From assembly GCF_003206155.1 (NCBI RefSeq), contig NZ_PZJV01000006.1:322266-386265 (forward strand): DNA of 64,000 bases, read 5' to 3'. The first letter of the stretch is position 1; each line of letters starts with the position of its first letter. A program made the translations under genes and the position numbers. This DNA comes from Salinicola halophilus (GTDB taxonomy: Bacteria; Pseudomonadota; Gammaproteobacteria; Pseudomonadales; Halomonadaceae). Positions 36,149-46,975 of the stretch are shown here, piece by piece. The notes beneath the pieces were generated by a model. It saw only the letters and a list, made by a program, of their open reading frames with translations, made no database searches and was not told the origin of the DNA.

Positions 36149-36422
36149 GAGGATAACCCTGCAGCCGGAAAGTGGAGGATGCCGCTCCACGAGCGGTCCT
36201 GGGGACCGAGCAGTCTACGCAACGCCGACTATGTCTGACAAGTATGCAGCCGGTGGGGTCGGCACGCGGCTACGTAGAGATGATCGTTGACAACAAACTG
36301 AAACATTTTCCCGCTCAACTGTCTCCCGCCGCGTGACGCGCCACGCGTGACACCCGGCATCTTCCGTTCGTGGTGTCATGACGCGGAGCGGACACCTGAG
36401 ATCAATCAGCGGGAAGTAGACG

Positions 36423-38096
36423 ATGAAAGGCTTGGCCGATCTCCCCATTCGTACGACGTGGATCACCACGCTCGCCATTTTCACGCTGCTGGTCGTCGGG
36501 GTGGGGGGAATCGGTGTCTACGGCAATGAGGCGAGCCGGACGAGCTTCGCGACCTTCGATCGCATTCACGTCAGACAGTCCAGCGCACTCAACGACGCCT
36601 ACGTCGCCATGCTACGCGCCCGCATCGAAATGAGCCGCGCCGCGCAGCTGCTGGAGCGGCCCTCCTTCGATCGACCGGGGCCGGCGCTCGACGAGGCCGC
36701 GACACTGTTGGAGAGCGCCGCTCGGTCTTTCGAGGCGTTCGCCGCCATCGATGCCCTTCCCGAGCAGGAGGCGTCGATCGAGGCGCTGTCGCGCGGCTTC
36801 GAATCCTTCCTCGGCACCGGCCTGCGGCTGCAGCTGAGCTCGCTGCAGGATGGCGATATCGATGGCTGGCGGGCCTACCGCTCCCGCGTCAGCGAAATGA
36901 GCGCGGCTTTCGTCGAGAGTGCAGAGGCTTTCTTTACCATCTCGCGCGCCCAGGGCGAAGCGCTCGCCGCTCAGTCCAACGCGCTGAGCCGGACCTTCGA
37001 CGTCGCCATCGCCGGCGCCATCGTCGCCTGCCTGCTGCTCGTCGGTTTCATGCTGTGGTGGGTCACGCGCTACGTCACGCGTCCCATTCGCGGCCTGCTG
37101 GAACGCTTCTCGCGCATCGGCGCGGGTGACCTGTCGACGCCGATCGAGCCGCGTGGACGCAATGAGATCGGCCAGCTCTTCGCCGGACTCGGCGAGCTGC
37201 GCGAAAGCCTCGCCTCGACCGTGCTCGAGGTGCGTGGCAGCAGCGACGTGGTGGCGACCCACGCCGACCGTGTGACGACCGGCAACCGCGAGCTCGCGGC
37301 CGATACGGATCGCCAGTCGACGGCGCTCGAACAGACAGCGGCGCACCTCGGGGCGCTCACCCAGACGGTAAGCGACAATGCCGATCATGCGCGGCGCGCC
37401 AGCGAGCTGACGCTCAAGGCGGAGCAGGAGGCGAAAAACGCCAGTGGCGAGATGCAGCGGATGACCGAGACCATGAACGGCATCGAGCGCAGCAGTGGTG
37501 AAGTGCGCGAAATGATCGGCTTGATCGATCATATCGCCTTCCAGACCAACGTGTTGGCGCTCAATGCCTCGGTCGAGGCCGCCCATGCCGGCCCGCACGG
37601 TCGTGGCTTCTCGGTGGTGGCCGCCGAAATCCGCACGCTCGCCGAACGTAGCGCCGGTGCGGCCCGCGACGTGCGCGGGCTGATCGAGACCTCCGACAGC
37701 CGCATCGCCGAAGGTGCGGGTCTGGCTTCACGAGTCGAGACGATCATGGCGCGCGTCGTCGACTCCGCCGGCGAGATCAACACCGTGGTGGGCGACATTG
37801 CCGCGGCATCCAGCGTGCAGCGTGAAGGGCTCGATGAACTCAATGCAGCGATGACCGAAATGAGTCAGGTCACCGCCCAGAACCGCGAGCGGGCGAGCGT
37901 GGCGAGCGAAACGGCGGAGCGCCTCGACGCCGAAGCGGAGCGGCTGCGTCAAGAAGTGGCAAGCTTTACCCTGGCAGCGGCGCAGGGTGAGGGTGCGGCA
38001 GACGTGTCGGATGACATCGCGTCGGCGCCACCCGAGCCGACTTCCCTGCCCGCGCCGGCCTCGAAGCGCGAGACCGTCCCGGCCTTCGAGGCCTGA
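36423..38096 (+). CDS. Methyl-accepting chemotaxis protein with 4HB-type sensor and altered tip
   Basis: A 557-residue chemoreceptor: TM1 at about 12-32, a helical periplasmic domain (about 35-190) like four-helix-bundle receptors, TM2 at about 193-214, HAMP, and a signalling hairpin. The tip reads VEAAHAGPHGRGFSVV where most receptors have [16 protein letters not shown]; by alignment this gives His at Tsr R388 and Pro at Tsr E391, both in the trimer/CheW contact zone. There is no NWETF-like tail; it ends in a Pro/Ala/Glu-rich stretch. It sits on the plus strand between rpoZ and gmk, splitting a normally contiguous group. Confidence 0.93.
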   Translation: MKGLADLPIRTTWITTLAIFTLLVVGVGGIGVYGNEASRTSFATFDRIHVRQSSALNDAYVAMLRARIEMSRAAQLLERPSFDRPGPALDEAATLLESAARSFEAFAAIDALPEQEASIEALSRGFESFLGTGLRLQLSSLQDGDIDGWRAYRSRVSEMSAAFVESAEAFFTISRAQGEALAAQSNALSRTFDVAIAGAIVACLLLVGFMLWWVTRYVTRPIRGLLERFSRIGAGDLSTPIEPRGRNEIGQLFAGLGELRESLASTVLEVRGSSDVVATHADRVTTGNRELAADTDRQSTALEQTAAHLGALTQTVSDNADHARRASELTLKAEQEAKNASGEMQRMTETMNGIERSSGEVREMIGLIDHIAFQTNVLALNASVEAAHAGPHGRGFSVVAAEIRTLAERSAGAARDVRGLIETSDSRIAEGAGLASRVETIMARVVDSAGEINTVVGDIAAASSVQREGLDELNAAMTEMSQVTAQNRERASVASETAERLDAEAERLRQEVASFTLAAAQGEGAADVSDDIASAPPEPTSLPAPASKRETVPAFEA

Positions 38097-38151
38097 TCGA
38101 GGCGCCGGGGGCGGACGCTAGCAGGCGTCACCGCCCGACACGCCCGGCCCT

Positions 38152-38877
<726 letters not shown>

Positions 38878-39044
38878 TCACAGATCGGGCGCTGCTCAGG
38901 AGCCCCCGGGCGATCATCACGCTTGCGCCGGCCGAGAAACCCTCGAACGAATCGATTTGCGACTTTCGCGACCCTTCACGATGCTTACGCCGCGCGCTTG
39001 CGCCGCTTTCATCTGCCATCTTCGCTAGTGACTCAAGGATCGTC

Positions 39045-40244
39045 ATGGCCGCCACCGCTTCCCCCGCCCAGAGCCGTACCGTCTTTCTCGGTGCCGCCTT
39101 CGCCTTCATGATCACCATGCTCGGTGCGACCCTGCCGACCCCGCTCTATCCGCTCTACCGCGAGACTTTCGGCTTCTCCCAGCTGATGATCACGGTCATC
39201 TTCGCGGTCTACGCCATCGGCGTCATCGGCGCGCTGCTGCTCACCGGGCGCTGGTCGGACCAGCTCGGCCGCCGCCCGCTGCTCTTTGCCGGGCTGCTGC
39301 TCTCGGCGGCCAGCGACCTGGTGTTCTGGCAGGCCGACGGCCTCGCGCCGATTCTCGTCGCTCGCGTGCTCTCCGGCATGTCCGCGGGCATCTTCACCGG
39401 CACCGCCACCGTCGCGGTGATGGAGCTCGTCCCCGAGCGCTGGACCCGGGTCGGTACGCTCGTCGCCACCGCCGCCAATATGGGCGGGCTCGGCCTCGGG
39501 CCGATGCTCGCCGGCGGGCTTGCCTGGCTCGCGCCGCTGCCGCTGCAGACGCCCTACGTCGTGCATCTGGTGCTGGCGGTACTGGCCGTGCTCTGCATCT
39601 GGCGCGCCCCGGAAACCGTCTCGCGCCCCGAGCGAATTCGCCTGCGGGTGCAGCGGCTCAGCGTGCCGCCGGAGGTGCGCGGGGTCTTCGTGCCGGCGGC
39701 GATCGCGGCCTTTGCCGGCTTCATGGTGTGCGGCTTCGCCACCTCGGTGACCCCGGCCTTCGTCGGCGGCGAGCTCGGCTACCACAATCCGGCGCTGATC
39801 GGCGTCGTCGCCGGGCTGCTGTTCATCGCCTCTACCCTCGGGCAACTGGTGCAGGGCCGGCTGCCGGCGTCGCGACGCCTGCCGATCGGCTGCGGCGTGC
39901 TGCTCGTCGGCGTCGGCTGTTTTGCCTGGGGGATCGCTGCCGAGACGCTCGCCGGCTTCTTCCTCGGGCCGGTGATCGCCGGCATCGGCCAGGGCATCTC
40001 GTTTCGCGCCGGGCTTGGTGCCGTCGCCGCGGCCAGTCCCGACGAGCACAAGGCGGCGGTGGTCTCGACCTTCTTCGTCGTCGCCTACGTCGCCATCTCG
40101 CTGCCGGTCGTGGGGATCGGACTGCTGGCGAGCGTGATCGATCTCACCACCACCGGGCTGATTTTCGACGGTCTGGTCGCGCTGCTCTGTGTGGCCGCAC
40201 TGGTGCTGCTGCTGCGGGGCGCCGGGCGCAATGCCAAGGGCTGA
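39045..40244 (+). CDS. MFS transporter
   Basis: A 399-residue major-facilitator protein with about 12 hydrophobic segments. The loop 2-3 motif is [16 protein letters not shown], and [18 protein letters not shown] lies in the C-terminal half. AAGGA precedes the ATG at 39045; the frame continues upstream without likeness. The substrate is not predictable from sequence or neighbours. Confidence 0.88.
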   Translation: MAATASPAQSRTVFLGAAFAFMITMLGATLPTPLYPLYRETFGFSQLMITVIFAVYAIGVIGALLLTGRWSDQLGRRPLLFAGLLLSAASDLVFWQADGLAPILVARVLSGMSAGIFTGTATVAVMELVPERWTRVGTLVATAANMGGLGLGPMLAGGLAWLAPLPLQTPYVVHLVLAVLAVLCIWRAPETVSRPERIRLRVQRLSVPPEVRGVFVPAAIAAFAGFMVCGFATSVTPAFVGGELGYHNPALIGVVAGLLFIASTLGQLVQGRLPASRRLPIGCGVLLVGVGCFAWGIAAETLAGFFLGPVIAGIGQGISFRAGLGAVAAASPDEHKAAVVSTFFVVAYVAISLPVVGIGLLASVIDLTTTGLIFDGLVALLCVAALVLLLRGAGRNAKG

Positions 40245-40368
40245 GGCCGGCGCCGGTCCGACGGGGGAAGGACAGCGGGCCGAGGGCGAGGCGAACGCCA
40301 CGGTCGGGCCGGCGCGCTCTGGTATCATGGCGGGCGGATTGTTCCCCACCCGCCGTCAGGAGCCCTCG

Positions 40369-41424
40369 ATGACCGCCTCGCCCGATACGCTCACCCTTCG
40401 CCGCCCCGACGACTGGCACCTGCACCTGCGCGACGGCGAGATTCTCCCCGCCGTGCTGCCCTACACCAGCGCGACCTTCGCCCGCGCCATCGTCATGCCC
40501 AACCTGGCGCCGCCGGTGACCACGATCGAGGCGGCGAGCGCCTACCGCGAGCGCATCCTCGCCGCGCTGCCCGCGGGGCACGACTTCACCCCGCTGATGA
40601 CCTGCTACCTCAACGAGAGCGTCAGCGCCGAGACCCTCGAGCGCGGCCATCGCGACGGCGTCTTCACCGCGGCCAAGCTCTACCCGGCCAACGCCACCAC
40701 CAACTCCCAGCACGGCGTGAAGCGCATCGGTGACGTCTACCCGCTGCTGGAAACAATGCAGCGCATCGGCATGCCGCTGCTGGTCCACGGCGAGGTGACC
40801 CGCAGCGAGATCGATATCTTCGATCGCGAGAAGGTCTTCATCGACGAGGTGATGAGCGACATTCGCCGCCGGTTCCCCGAACTCAAGGTGGTCTTCGAGC
40901 ACATCACCACGAAAGACGCGGCCCAGTTCGTGCTCGAGGGCGACGAGTTTCTGGCCGCCACGCTCACCCCGCAGCACCTGGCGCAGAACCGCAACGACAT
41001 GCTGGTCGGCGGCATTCGCCCGCATCTCTACTGCCTGCCGATCCTCAAGCGCCAAGAGCACCAGCGCGGCCTGCGTGAGGCCGTCGCCAGCGGCCACCCG
41101 CGCTTCTTCCTGGGCACCGACTCTGCGCCTCACGTTACCGCCGCCAAGGAGACCGCCTGCGGCTGCGCCGGCGTCTTCAACGCCGAGGCCGCGCTCTCGG
41201 TCTACGCCGACGTCTTCGAGCAGGAAGGCGCGCTCGAACACCTCGAGGCGTTCTGCTCGGAGAACGGCCCGCGCTTCTACGGCCTGCCGCTGAACGAGGG
41301 TACGGTCACCCTGACGCGCCGGCCGACGCCGGTGGCCGAGTCTGTGGGCGAGGGCGACAGCACCTTCGTGCCCTACAAGGCGGGGGAGTCGCTGACCTGG
41401 CAGGTAGCCCGGAGCCCGGCATGA
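40369..41424 (+). CDS. pyrC: Dihydroorotase, class II
   Basis: A 351-residue E. coli-type PyrC that cyclises carbamoyl aspartate to dihydroorotate in pyrimidine synthesis. Metal ligands and catalytic residues are visible: [10 protein letters not shown] (two His), [13 protein letters not shown] (carboxylated Lys), [14 protein letters not shown] and LGTDSAPH (catalytic Asp). CAGGAG precedes the ATG. Its stop overlaps the start of the following nitrilase-family gene (ATGA). Confidence 0.97.
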   Translation: MTASPDTLTLRRPDDWHLHLRDGEILPAVLPYTSATFARAIVMPNLAPPVTTIEAASAYRERILAALPAGHDFTPLMTCYLNESVSAETLERGHRDGVFTAAKLYPANATTNSQHGVKRIGDVYPLLETMQRIGMPLLVHGEVTRSEIDIFDREKVFIDEVMSDIRRRFPELKVVFEHITTKDAAQFVLEGDEFLAATLTPQHLAQNRNDMLVGGIRPHLYCLPILKRQEHQRGLREAVASGHPRFFLGTDSAPHVTAAKETACGCAGVFNAEAALSVYADVFEQEGALEHLEAFCSENGPRFYGLPLNEGTVTLTRRPTPVAESVGEGDSTFVPYKAGESLTWQVARSPA

Positions 41425-42170
41425 CGGCGCCCGTACTGGGGCTGGCGCAGATCGGGTCGGTGGCGGGTGACGTCGAGGCCAATCTTGCGCGCCATCTCGA
41501 AGTCGTCGCTGCCGCGGCCCGTGCCGGCGTCACGCTGCTCGTCTTCCCCGAGCTGTCGCTGACCGGCTACGAGCCCGCGCTGGCGGCGGGGCTTTCGTTC
41601 ACGCCGGACGCCCCCCGCCTGGCGCCGCTCGTCGCGGCGGCAGCGGGGCATGGTATCGGTATTGTCGCGGGGCTACCGCTGAAGGGCGTCACGCGGCCCC
41701 GAGTGGGCGCGCTGATCGTCTCCGCCGACGGTGAGGTCTCGACCTATGCCAAGCGCCATCTGCACCCGGGCGAAGAGGCGGCCTTCGAGCCCGGCGAGGG
41801 GGACTGTCTGCTCGCGCTCGGCGACGAGCGCATCGCCATCGCCGTCTGCGCCGACACCAACGCCCCCGAGCACGCCGAGCGCTGCGCCGCACTCGGCGCC
41901 ACGGTCTACCTCGGCGGCGTGCTCATCACCGAAGGCGGCTACGCCGCCGACACCGCCCACCTCGCCCGCACCGCGGCACGCCACGACTGGCTGGTCGGCG
42001 TCGCCAACCACAACGCGCCTTCCGGCGGTATGGCGGCGATCGGCCGTAGCGGTTTCTGGAACGCGGACGGCAAGCTCGTCACGGCCGACGGCGCGGACAG
42101 CCTCGTCATCGCGACTCGCGACGATGCGGGCTGGCAGGCACGAGTCGAGTCGTTGTGCGATCGCTCGTGA
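41421..42170 (+). CDS. Carbon-nitrogen hydrolase (nitrilase superfamily)
   Basis: A 249-residue amidase-like enzyme with the complete Glu-Lys-Cys triad: [22 protein letters not shown] and [12 protein letters not shown]. The length is normal for the single-domain family. It is translationally coupled to pyrC, suggesting a pyrimidine-related or ammonia-releasing role, for example on a ureido compound, but the substrate cannot be read from sequence. Confidence 0.9.
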   Translation: MTAPVLGLAQIGSVAGDVEANLARHLEVVAAAARAGVTLLVFPELSLTGYEPALAAGLSFTPDAPRLAPLVAAAAGHGIGIVAGLPLKGVTRPRVGALIVSADGEVSTYAKRHLHPGEEAAFEPGEGDCLLALGDERIAIAVCADTNAPEHAERCAALGATVYLGGVLITEGGYAADTAHLARTAARHDWLVGVANHNAPSGGMAAIGRSGFWNADGKLVTADGADSLVIATRDDAGWQARVESLCDRS

Positions 42171-42241
42171 CGACGTGAGGCTGGCGTGAACGCGGTCGAA
42201 CCCCCACGCTTTCGGCCCCGATGTTCCGTGGAAACCGACTC

Positions 42242-43042
42242 ATGCCCCATCTCTTTACCAACCGACCGCGTGCCGCGCGACTCAAGCGAAGCAACCCCGA
42301 TCTGCGCAAGGAGATGTGGTGGGAGGGCGTCAACGCGCTGCTCTACGAACTCGGTGGCGTGCTCTTCGTCATCGGCAGCGTACTGTTCTTCCCCTCGCTG
42401 GAGCCGTGGAAGGACATCGGCGCCTGGCTCTTCTTCGTCGGCTCGCTGGTCTATCTGGTGGTCCTCGCCCACGACATGATCGAGGTGCGGGAGTTCTGGA
42501 TGAAGTCCCGCACGTCGCCGTCGCGGCTGCTGGAGATCGTCTCGCTGTGCGCCTATACGCTCGGCACGCTGCTGTTCACCGTGGGCAGCCTGTTCTTCCT
42601 CTCCTGGTGGCACTGGATCGTCGCCGGCGCCTGGTGTTTCGTCATCGGCTCGCTGTTCTTCGTCTTCGGCGCGAGTCTCAACGTGCTGATGATCATCCGT
42701 GCCTCGTCGCTGATGACGCTGCAGCTGATGAATCTCACCGCGGTGATGTTCGTCACCGGCTCGGTGCTCTTCGTCGTCGCTTCCGTGCCCTATCTCTGGT
42801 CGCTGGAGGAGGTCTCCAACCGCGCCCAGATGCTCGGCTTTCTCGCCTGGCAGTTTCTGATCGGCAGTGCGCTCTTTCTGATTGGCGGACTCTTCAATCA
42901 TCAGCGGGCGCGGCTGGTGATCCGGCATCGCATCGGGGCCACCACCGAAGACGAAGAGGCAGACGAGCGCCTGCTCGCCTTCATGCGCGGCGAGATCAAC
43001 GAAGAGGACTACCGCACCCGCTATCCGGTGCCGCCGGGCTGA
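42242..43042 (+). CDS. Membrane protein with three YrhK-like repeats
   Basis: A 266-residue polytopic protein built from repeated pairs of helices. A short 'F-x-x-G-S' motif recurs at about residues 45, 67, 115, 136, 173 and 208, so three hairpins of the YrhK type follow one another. The end, DERLLAFMRGEINEEDYRTRY, resembles a SHOCT domain, a short oligomerisation helix. I chose the ATG at 42242 with GGAA upstream; one at 42221 adds seven residues. Function unknown. It ends 4 bp from a convergent phosphatase gene. Confidence 0.82.
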   Translation: MPHLFTNRPRAARLKRSNPDLRKEMWWEGVNALLYELGGVLFVIGSVLFFPSLEPWKDIGAWLFFVGSLVYLVVLAHDMIEVREFWMKSRTSPSRLLEIVSLCAYTLGTLLFTVGSLFFLSWWHWIVAGAWCFVIGSLFFVFGASLNVLMIIRASSLMTLQLMNLTAVMFVTGSVLFVVASVPYLWSLEEVSNRAQMLGFLAWQFLIGSALFLIGGLFNHQRARLVIRHRIGATTEDEEADERLLAFMRGEINEEDYRTRYPVPPG

Positions 43043-43046
43043 GCGC

Positions 43047-43619
43047 TCATCGTGTGCTGGCGTCTGGCGCCGTGAAGGGGCGGATGTCCCAGCGCTCTCT
43101 GCCCTCGGGGGCGATCAATAGCGCCACGGCATTGCTCGAGCGCGGCCCCTCGGGAGAGCCGGTGGCGATCCAGCGCAGCGCGCGAACGAGGCCGGAGTGG
43201 CCGACGATCAGCGGCCGCTCGGCCTCGTTCAGCGCATCGTTCAGCCCCGCGACGAGGCGTGCGACGAACGCCGCCCAGGATTCGCCGCCGACGGGGGTGT
43301 CGAGATAGGGCAGCCGCGCGGGAATCGGCTGGCCCTCGAACTCGCCCCAGTGGCGCTCCATCAGCCGCGCATCGAGCCGATCCGGCGCCCGCCCGAGCGC
43401 GATCTCCGCCGTCTCCCGGGCGCGCACCAGCGGGCTTGTGACCGTCAGCGACCAGTCGATATCGCCCACGAGCGCATGGGCGAGTCGTGCCTCCTCCCGG
43501 CCGCGCTCGGTCAGCGCGACGTCCTGCTGGCCGCCGATGCGGCGCTCCTGATTGCGGGTGCTCTCGCCGTGACGCAGGAAGACGAAGGGGCGGCGGATCA
43601 GCGCCGGCGGCTGGGGCAT
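43047..43619 (-). CDS. Histidine phosphatase family protein
   Basis: A 190-residue branch-1 histidine phosphatase (SixA/GpmB-like). The catalytic RHGE is in FVFLRHGESTRNQ, with the second His in LIVGHSGLVRAL and an Arg in TSPLVRARETAE. GGAG lies 9 nt before the ATG. Candidates include phosphoglycerate mutase-like or alpha-ribazole phosphatase-like activity; no cobalamin genes are near, so the substrate stays open. Confidence 0.9.
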   Translation of the reverse strand: MPQPPALIRRPFVFLRHGESTRNQERRIGGQQDVALTERGREEARLAHALVGDIDWSLTVTSPLVRARETAEIALGRAPDRLDARLMERHWGEFEGQPIPARLPYLDTPVGGESWAAFVARLVAGLNDALNEAERPLIVGHSGLVRALRWIATGSPEGPRSSNAVALLIAPEGRERWDIRPFTAPDASTR

Positions 43620-43730
43620 GGCAGAGGCTCCGTGAGCGTGGGGTTACATCCAGGCTAGCGCGATACCCCGATTTGTCGCCTCCCTCATGCCGCGGCACAC
43701 TGCCAGGGCTCCCACTGTCGAGGATTTCGC

Positions 43731-44729
43731 ATGACCCACCGTTCGGCGCCGCTTCGCATCCACGTCTTCACCGACCCGGATTTTCGCCAGTCGCCCGCGT
43801 TCGCCGAGTCCCGCGTCGCGGCGGCGCTGGCGGCCTTCCCCGAGCTGGCGCCGCGGGTGACGGTCGAGGTCAGCCGTGATCTCGCGACGCTCGAGGCGGC
43901 GCTTGCCGAGATCGAGGTGCTGGTGGTGGTGGGCAAGCTGGAGCTCGTCGAGCTGGCGGCGCGGGCGCCGAAGCTCGCCTGGATTCACATCACCAGCGCC
44001 GGGGTGGATCGCGTACCGCTCGATCGGCTGCCGCCGACGGTGCGGGTGACCAATGCCAAGGGCAATCACGACGCGCGGGCACGGGAGTTCGCGATGACCG
44101 CGCTGCTGATGCTCAACAATCAGCTGCCGCTGTTCGCTACTCAACAGCGCGAGCAGCGCTGGGCGCAGACGGCGCTGGCGCCGATCGACGGCAAGACGGT
44201 GGTGATTCTCGGCATGGGCGCGCTGGGCAGCGCCGCCGCCCGGGGCGCCCGCCAGCTCGGTCTGCGCGTGGTCGGCGTCAGCCGCGCCGGGCGCGAGCAC
44301 GACCTCGCCGATGTCAGTCTGCCGCAGAGCCGCTTGAAAGAAGCGCTGGCCGAGGCCGATTTCCTGCTGATCACCCTGCCGCTGACCGCCGAGACGCATC
44401 ACGCAGTGGACGCCTCGGCGCTCGATGCCATGCCCGAGCGCGGCGGGGTGATCAACATCGGTCGCGGACCGGTGCTCGATGTCGCGGCGCTTGCCGAGCG
44501 GCTCGAGGACGGCCGGCTCGGCGGCGCGGTGCTGGATGTCTTTCCCGAAGAGCCGCTGCCGGCGTCGTCGCCCTACTGGACGACACGCAACCTGATCGTC
44601 ACGCCCCATAGCGGCCTCTATGACGCCGACTACGCCCCGCGCTGCCTGCGTGCCTTCTTCGCCAACGTCGAGCGCTACCTGGCCGGTGAGGCGCTGGAAA
44701 ACCGCGTCGACCCGGCGCTGGGCTACTGA
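43731..44729 (+). CDS. D-2-hydroxyacid dehydrogenase family protein
   Basis: A 332-residue NAD(P)-dependent enzyme of the GhrA-like group. The dinucleotide site is [17 protein letters not shown], and the catalytic residues are Arg in NIGRGPVLD, Glu in FPEEPLP and His in VTPHSGLYD. GAGGA precedes the ATG. It probably reduces a 2-oxoacid such as glyoxylate or hydroxypyruvate. It stands alone between a divergent phosphatase and a convergent TonB receptor. Confidence 0.92.
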   Translation: MTHRSAPLRIHVFTDPDFRQSPAFAESRVAAALAAFPELAPRVTVEVSRDLATLEAALAEIEVLVVVGKLELVELAARAPKLAWIHITSAGVDRVPLDRLPPTVRVTNAKGNHDARAREFAMTALLMLNNQLPLFATQQREQRWAQTALAPIDGKTVVILGMGALGSAAARGARQLGLRVVGVSRAGREHDLADVSLPQSRLKEALAEADFLLITLPLTAETHHAVDASALDAMPERGGVINIGRGPVLDVAALAERLEDGRLGGAVLDVFPEEPLPASSPYWTTRNLIVTPHSGLYDADYAPRCLRAFFANVERYLAGEALENRVDPALGY

Positions 44730-44763
44730 GCCGAGCGGGGGCACCTGGCGTTGCGCCTCATGC

Positions 44764-46884
44764 CTAGAACGTCACGCCGGCGCGAAGTGCCACCTCCATT
44801 GGCTCACCCACGACGAGGCGAGTATCGCCGCCGCTCGACGGGTAGTAGGTGGTATCGAACAGGTTCTTCACGTCGAGCTGCAGGTGAGTGTTGTCCCCCA
44901 GCCAGCCGTTGTCCCAGGCGATGAAGGCGTCGGCCACAGTGTAGTCATCCAGCGTGAAACTGTTGGCATCGTCGCCCTCGCGCTCGCCGACGTAGCGCAC
45001 GCCACCGCCGATGCGCCAGCGGCCATAGTCCGGGTCCACGGGCAGCGTCTGCGCCAGTCGCAGCGACGCGGTATGCCGCGCCACGTTGGGCAGCGCGTTG
45101 CCTTCGGTGCTCCCTTCGCCATCGTCGAGGATCTCGGCGTCGGTATAGGCGTAATTGGCGAGCAGCGCGAGGCGCTCGGTCAGCTGACCCTGCAGGGCGA
45201 GCTCCACGCCCTGGGAGCCGCTCCTGCCGATCGCCCGCGAGACGCCATTGTCGGCGACCACGACGTTCTCCTTGGTGATGTCGAACCACGCCAGCGACGC
45301 TTCCAGCCGGTCGTCCAGCAGCCGGCGCTTGAGACCGAGCTCCCAGCCGCGACCCTCTTCCGGGTCGAAGGTCCGGCCGCTGTCGCTGTCCGGTGAGTTG
45401 GGGACGAACGACTCGCTGTAGCTGGCATAGACCGAGGTCTGCGGGTCGAGTCGATAGAGCAGGCTGGCGTGGGGTAGAAAGACCGTGTCGTCGGTATCGC
45501 TATTCACCTCGAAAGGCCGGCCCTGACCGCCATACTGCTCGGTGGCCTGGTAGCGGCCGCCGAGCCCCACGATCCAGCGCTCACCGAGATGAATGTTGTC
45601 GTCGACGTAAGCGGCGGTGCTGTTGATCTCGTCGAGACGATGACTGCGGCGGGTCTGGTAGGTAGCGCCTTCGATGTCGAGATCGCCATAGCGGGGGGAG
45701 TCGACGGAAATCGTATCGGTGGCGCCGCGATAGCGATCGGCGAGGTAGTCGCGGCGGCGTTCGTGATCCATCCCGAGCGTCATCTCATGGCGGGTGCCGG
45801 CCAGTGTCACATCGCCGAGCAGCTCGGCGGCGGTATAGATCACGCGACGATCGAAGCCGTGATTGGCATCCGCTCGCCGGGTGGCGGTGCCATCCTCGTC
45901 GACGCTCAGCACCCGCGGCTGACCGTCGTCATACTGGCGGCGGTTCCAGCCGTAGGTGAGTCGGCTGGTCCAGTCCGGTGTCAGGTCCTGTTCCCAACGT
46001 GCGGTAAACGACTGATCGTGACCCTCGACGCCGGACCAGTCTTCATCCAGCCGGCGGTGGCGCGGCACGTCGATCGGCTTGCCGTCGACGAAGGCGGTCC
46101 CGCGATCGAGCACCCGATCGTAGTCGCGGTACTCGTAGGCAAACCAGAGGCGGGTGTCGTCACGTTCCCAGGTCAGAGACGGTGCGATGACAGTCTGGCG
46201 GTCGCTGCCGAAGTTGCGCCAGTAGGTTTCGTCCTGCTGGCCGACGATGAAGCGGAAGGCGGCACCGGTCTCGCCCAGCGGACCGGTGACATCGACGCTG
46301 GCACGGCCGCCGCCGAAGGAGCGGGTATTGCCGCTGATGTGGCGCTGCCAGGTGTACTGCGGCTTCTTGCTGACCAGATTGATCACTCCGCCGGGCTCCT
46401 GGATCCCGTAGCGAAACGACCCGGGGCCCTTGAGCACTTCGACACGCTCGGTGGTAAAGAGCGGGAAGGTGTTGCGAGGCTGGCGAATGCCGTCACGCAG
46501 AATCGAGCCGTCGCTGTTGCTGCCGAACCCCCGTTTGACGAAACCCGCCTCGGTGCCGCCCATGGTGTTGGCCTGGGTCACGCCGGGAATGTAGGCCATG
46601 GCATCGGTGAGAGAGTCGGCGCCGATATCCGAGAGCAGCTGGGGCGTGATCGCATCGACGGTGCGCGCCTGATCGAGGAAGTCCGTGGACCGGCCGGTGA
46701 CCATGTCGGAGGCCCCGGGTCGATAGCCCTCGGCTGTCGTGCCGAGTCGGTCGGCGGTGACCGTGATCGACGTCAGGGCGGAGGTGTCGGTGGTCTCGGC
46801 GCTCGCCGAGACGGGCACGGCGAGCGGAAGCAGCAACAGTGTCGCGCTGAGCGGGACGGGGCGGATAAGGCGGAAGAGCCGCAT
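44764..46884 (-). CDS. TonB-dependent siderophore receptor
   Basis: A 706-residue outer-membrane receptor. It has a signal peptide of about 29 residues, a plug domain (about 55-190, with MAYIPGVTQANTMGG, FVKRGFGSNSD and VEVLKGPGSFRYG), then a beta-barrel ending in Phe (ALRAGVTF). No N-terminal signalling domain is present, so it is a FhuE/FoxA-type transducer-free receptor. It should import a ferric siderophore, probably hydroxamate or similar. It follows a periplasmic binding-protein gene by 91 bp and likely shares its iron-regulated promoter. Confidence 0.94.
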   Translation of the reverse strand: MRLFRLIRPVPLSATLLLLPLAVPVSASAETTDTSALTSITVTADRLGTTAEGYRPGASDMVTGRSTDFLDQARTVDAITPQLLSDIGADSLTDAMAYIPGVTQANTMGGTEAGFVKRGFGSNSDGSILRDGIRQPRNTFPLFTTERVEVLKGPGSFRYGIQEPGGVINLVSKKPQYTWQRHISGNTRSFGGGRASVDVTGPLGETGAAFRFIVGQQDETYWRNFGSDRQTVIAPSLTWERDDTRLWFAYEYRDYDRVLDRGTAFVDGKPIDVPRHRRLDEDWSGVEGHDQSFTARWEQDLTPDWTSRLTYGWNRRQYDDGQPRVLSVDEDGTATRRADANHGFDRRVIYTAAELLGDVTLAGTRHEMTLGMDHERRRDYLADRYRGATDTISVDSPRYGDLDIEGATYQTRRSHRLDEINSTAAYVDDNIHLGERWIVGLGGRYQATEQYGGQGRPFEVNSDTDDTVFLPHASLLYRLDPQTSVYASYSESFVPNSPDSDSGRTFDPEEGRGWELGLKRRLLDDRLEASLAWFDITKENVVVADNGVSRAIGRSGSQGVELALQGQLTERLALLANYAYTDAEILDDGEGSTEGNALPNVARHTASLRLAQTLPVDPDYGRWRIGGGVRYVGEREGDDANSFTLDDYTVADAFIAWDNGWLGDNTHLQLDVKNLFDTTYYPSSGGDTRLVVGEPMEVALRAGVTF

Positions 46885-46975
46885 GGGTCATATCTCTTGA
46901 ATGTGCCGCGTCAGCGGGCTGGGGTCACGGCGTTAGAGCCGGTTTGTCGGTGGGGCGGCCGGCGACACACGCGCG

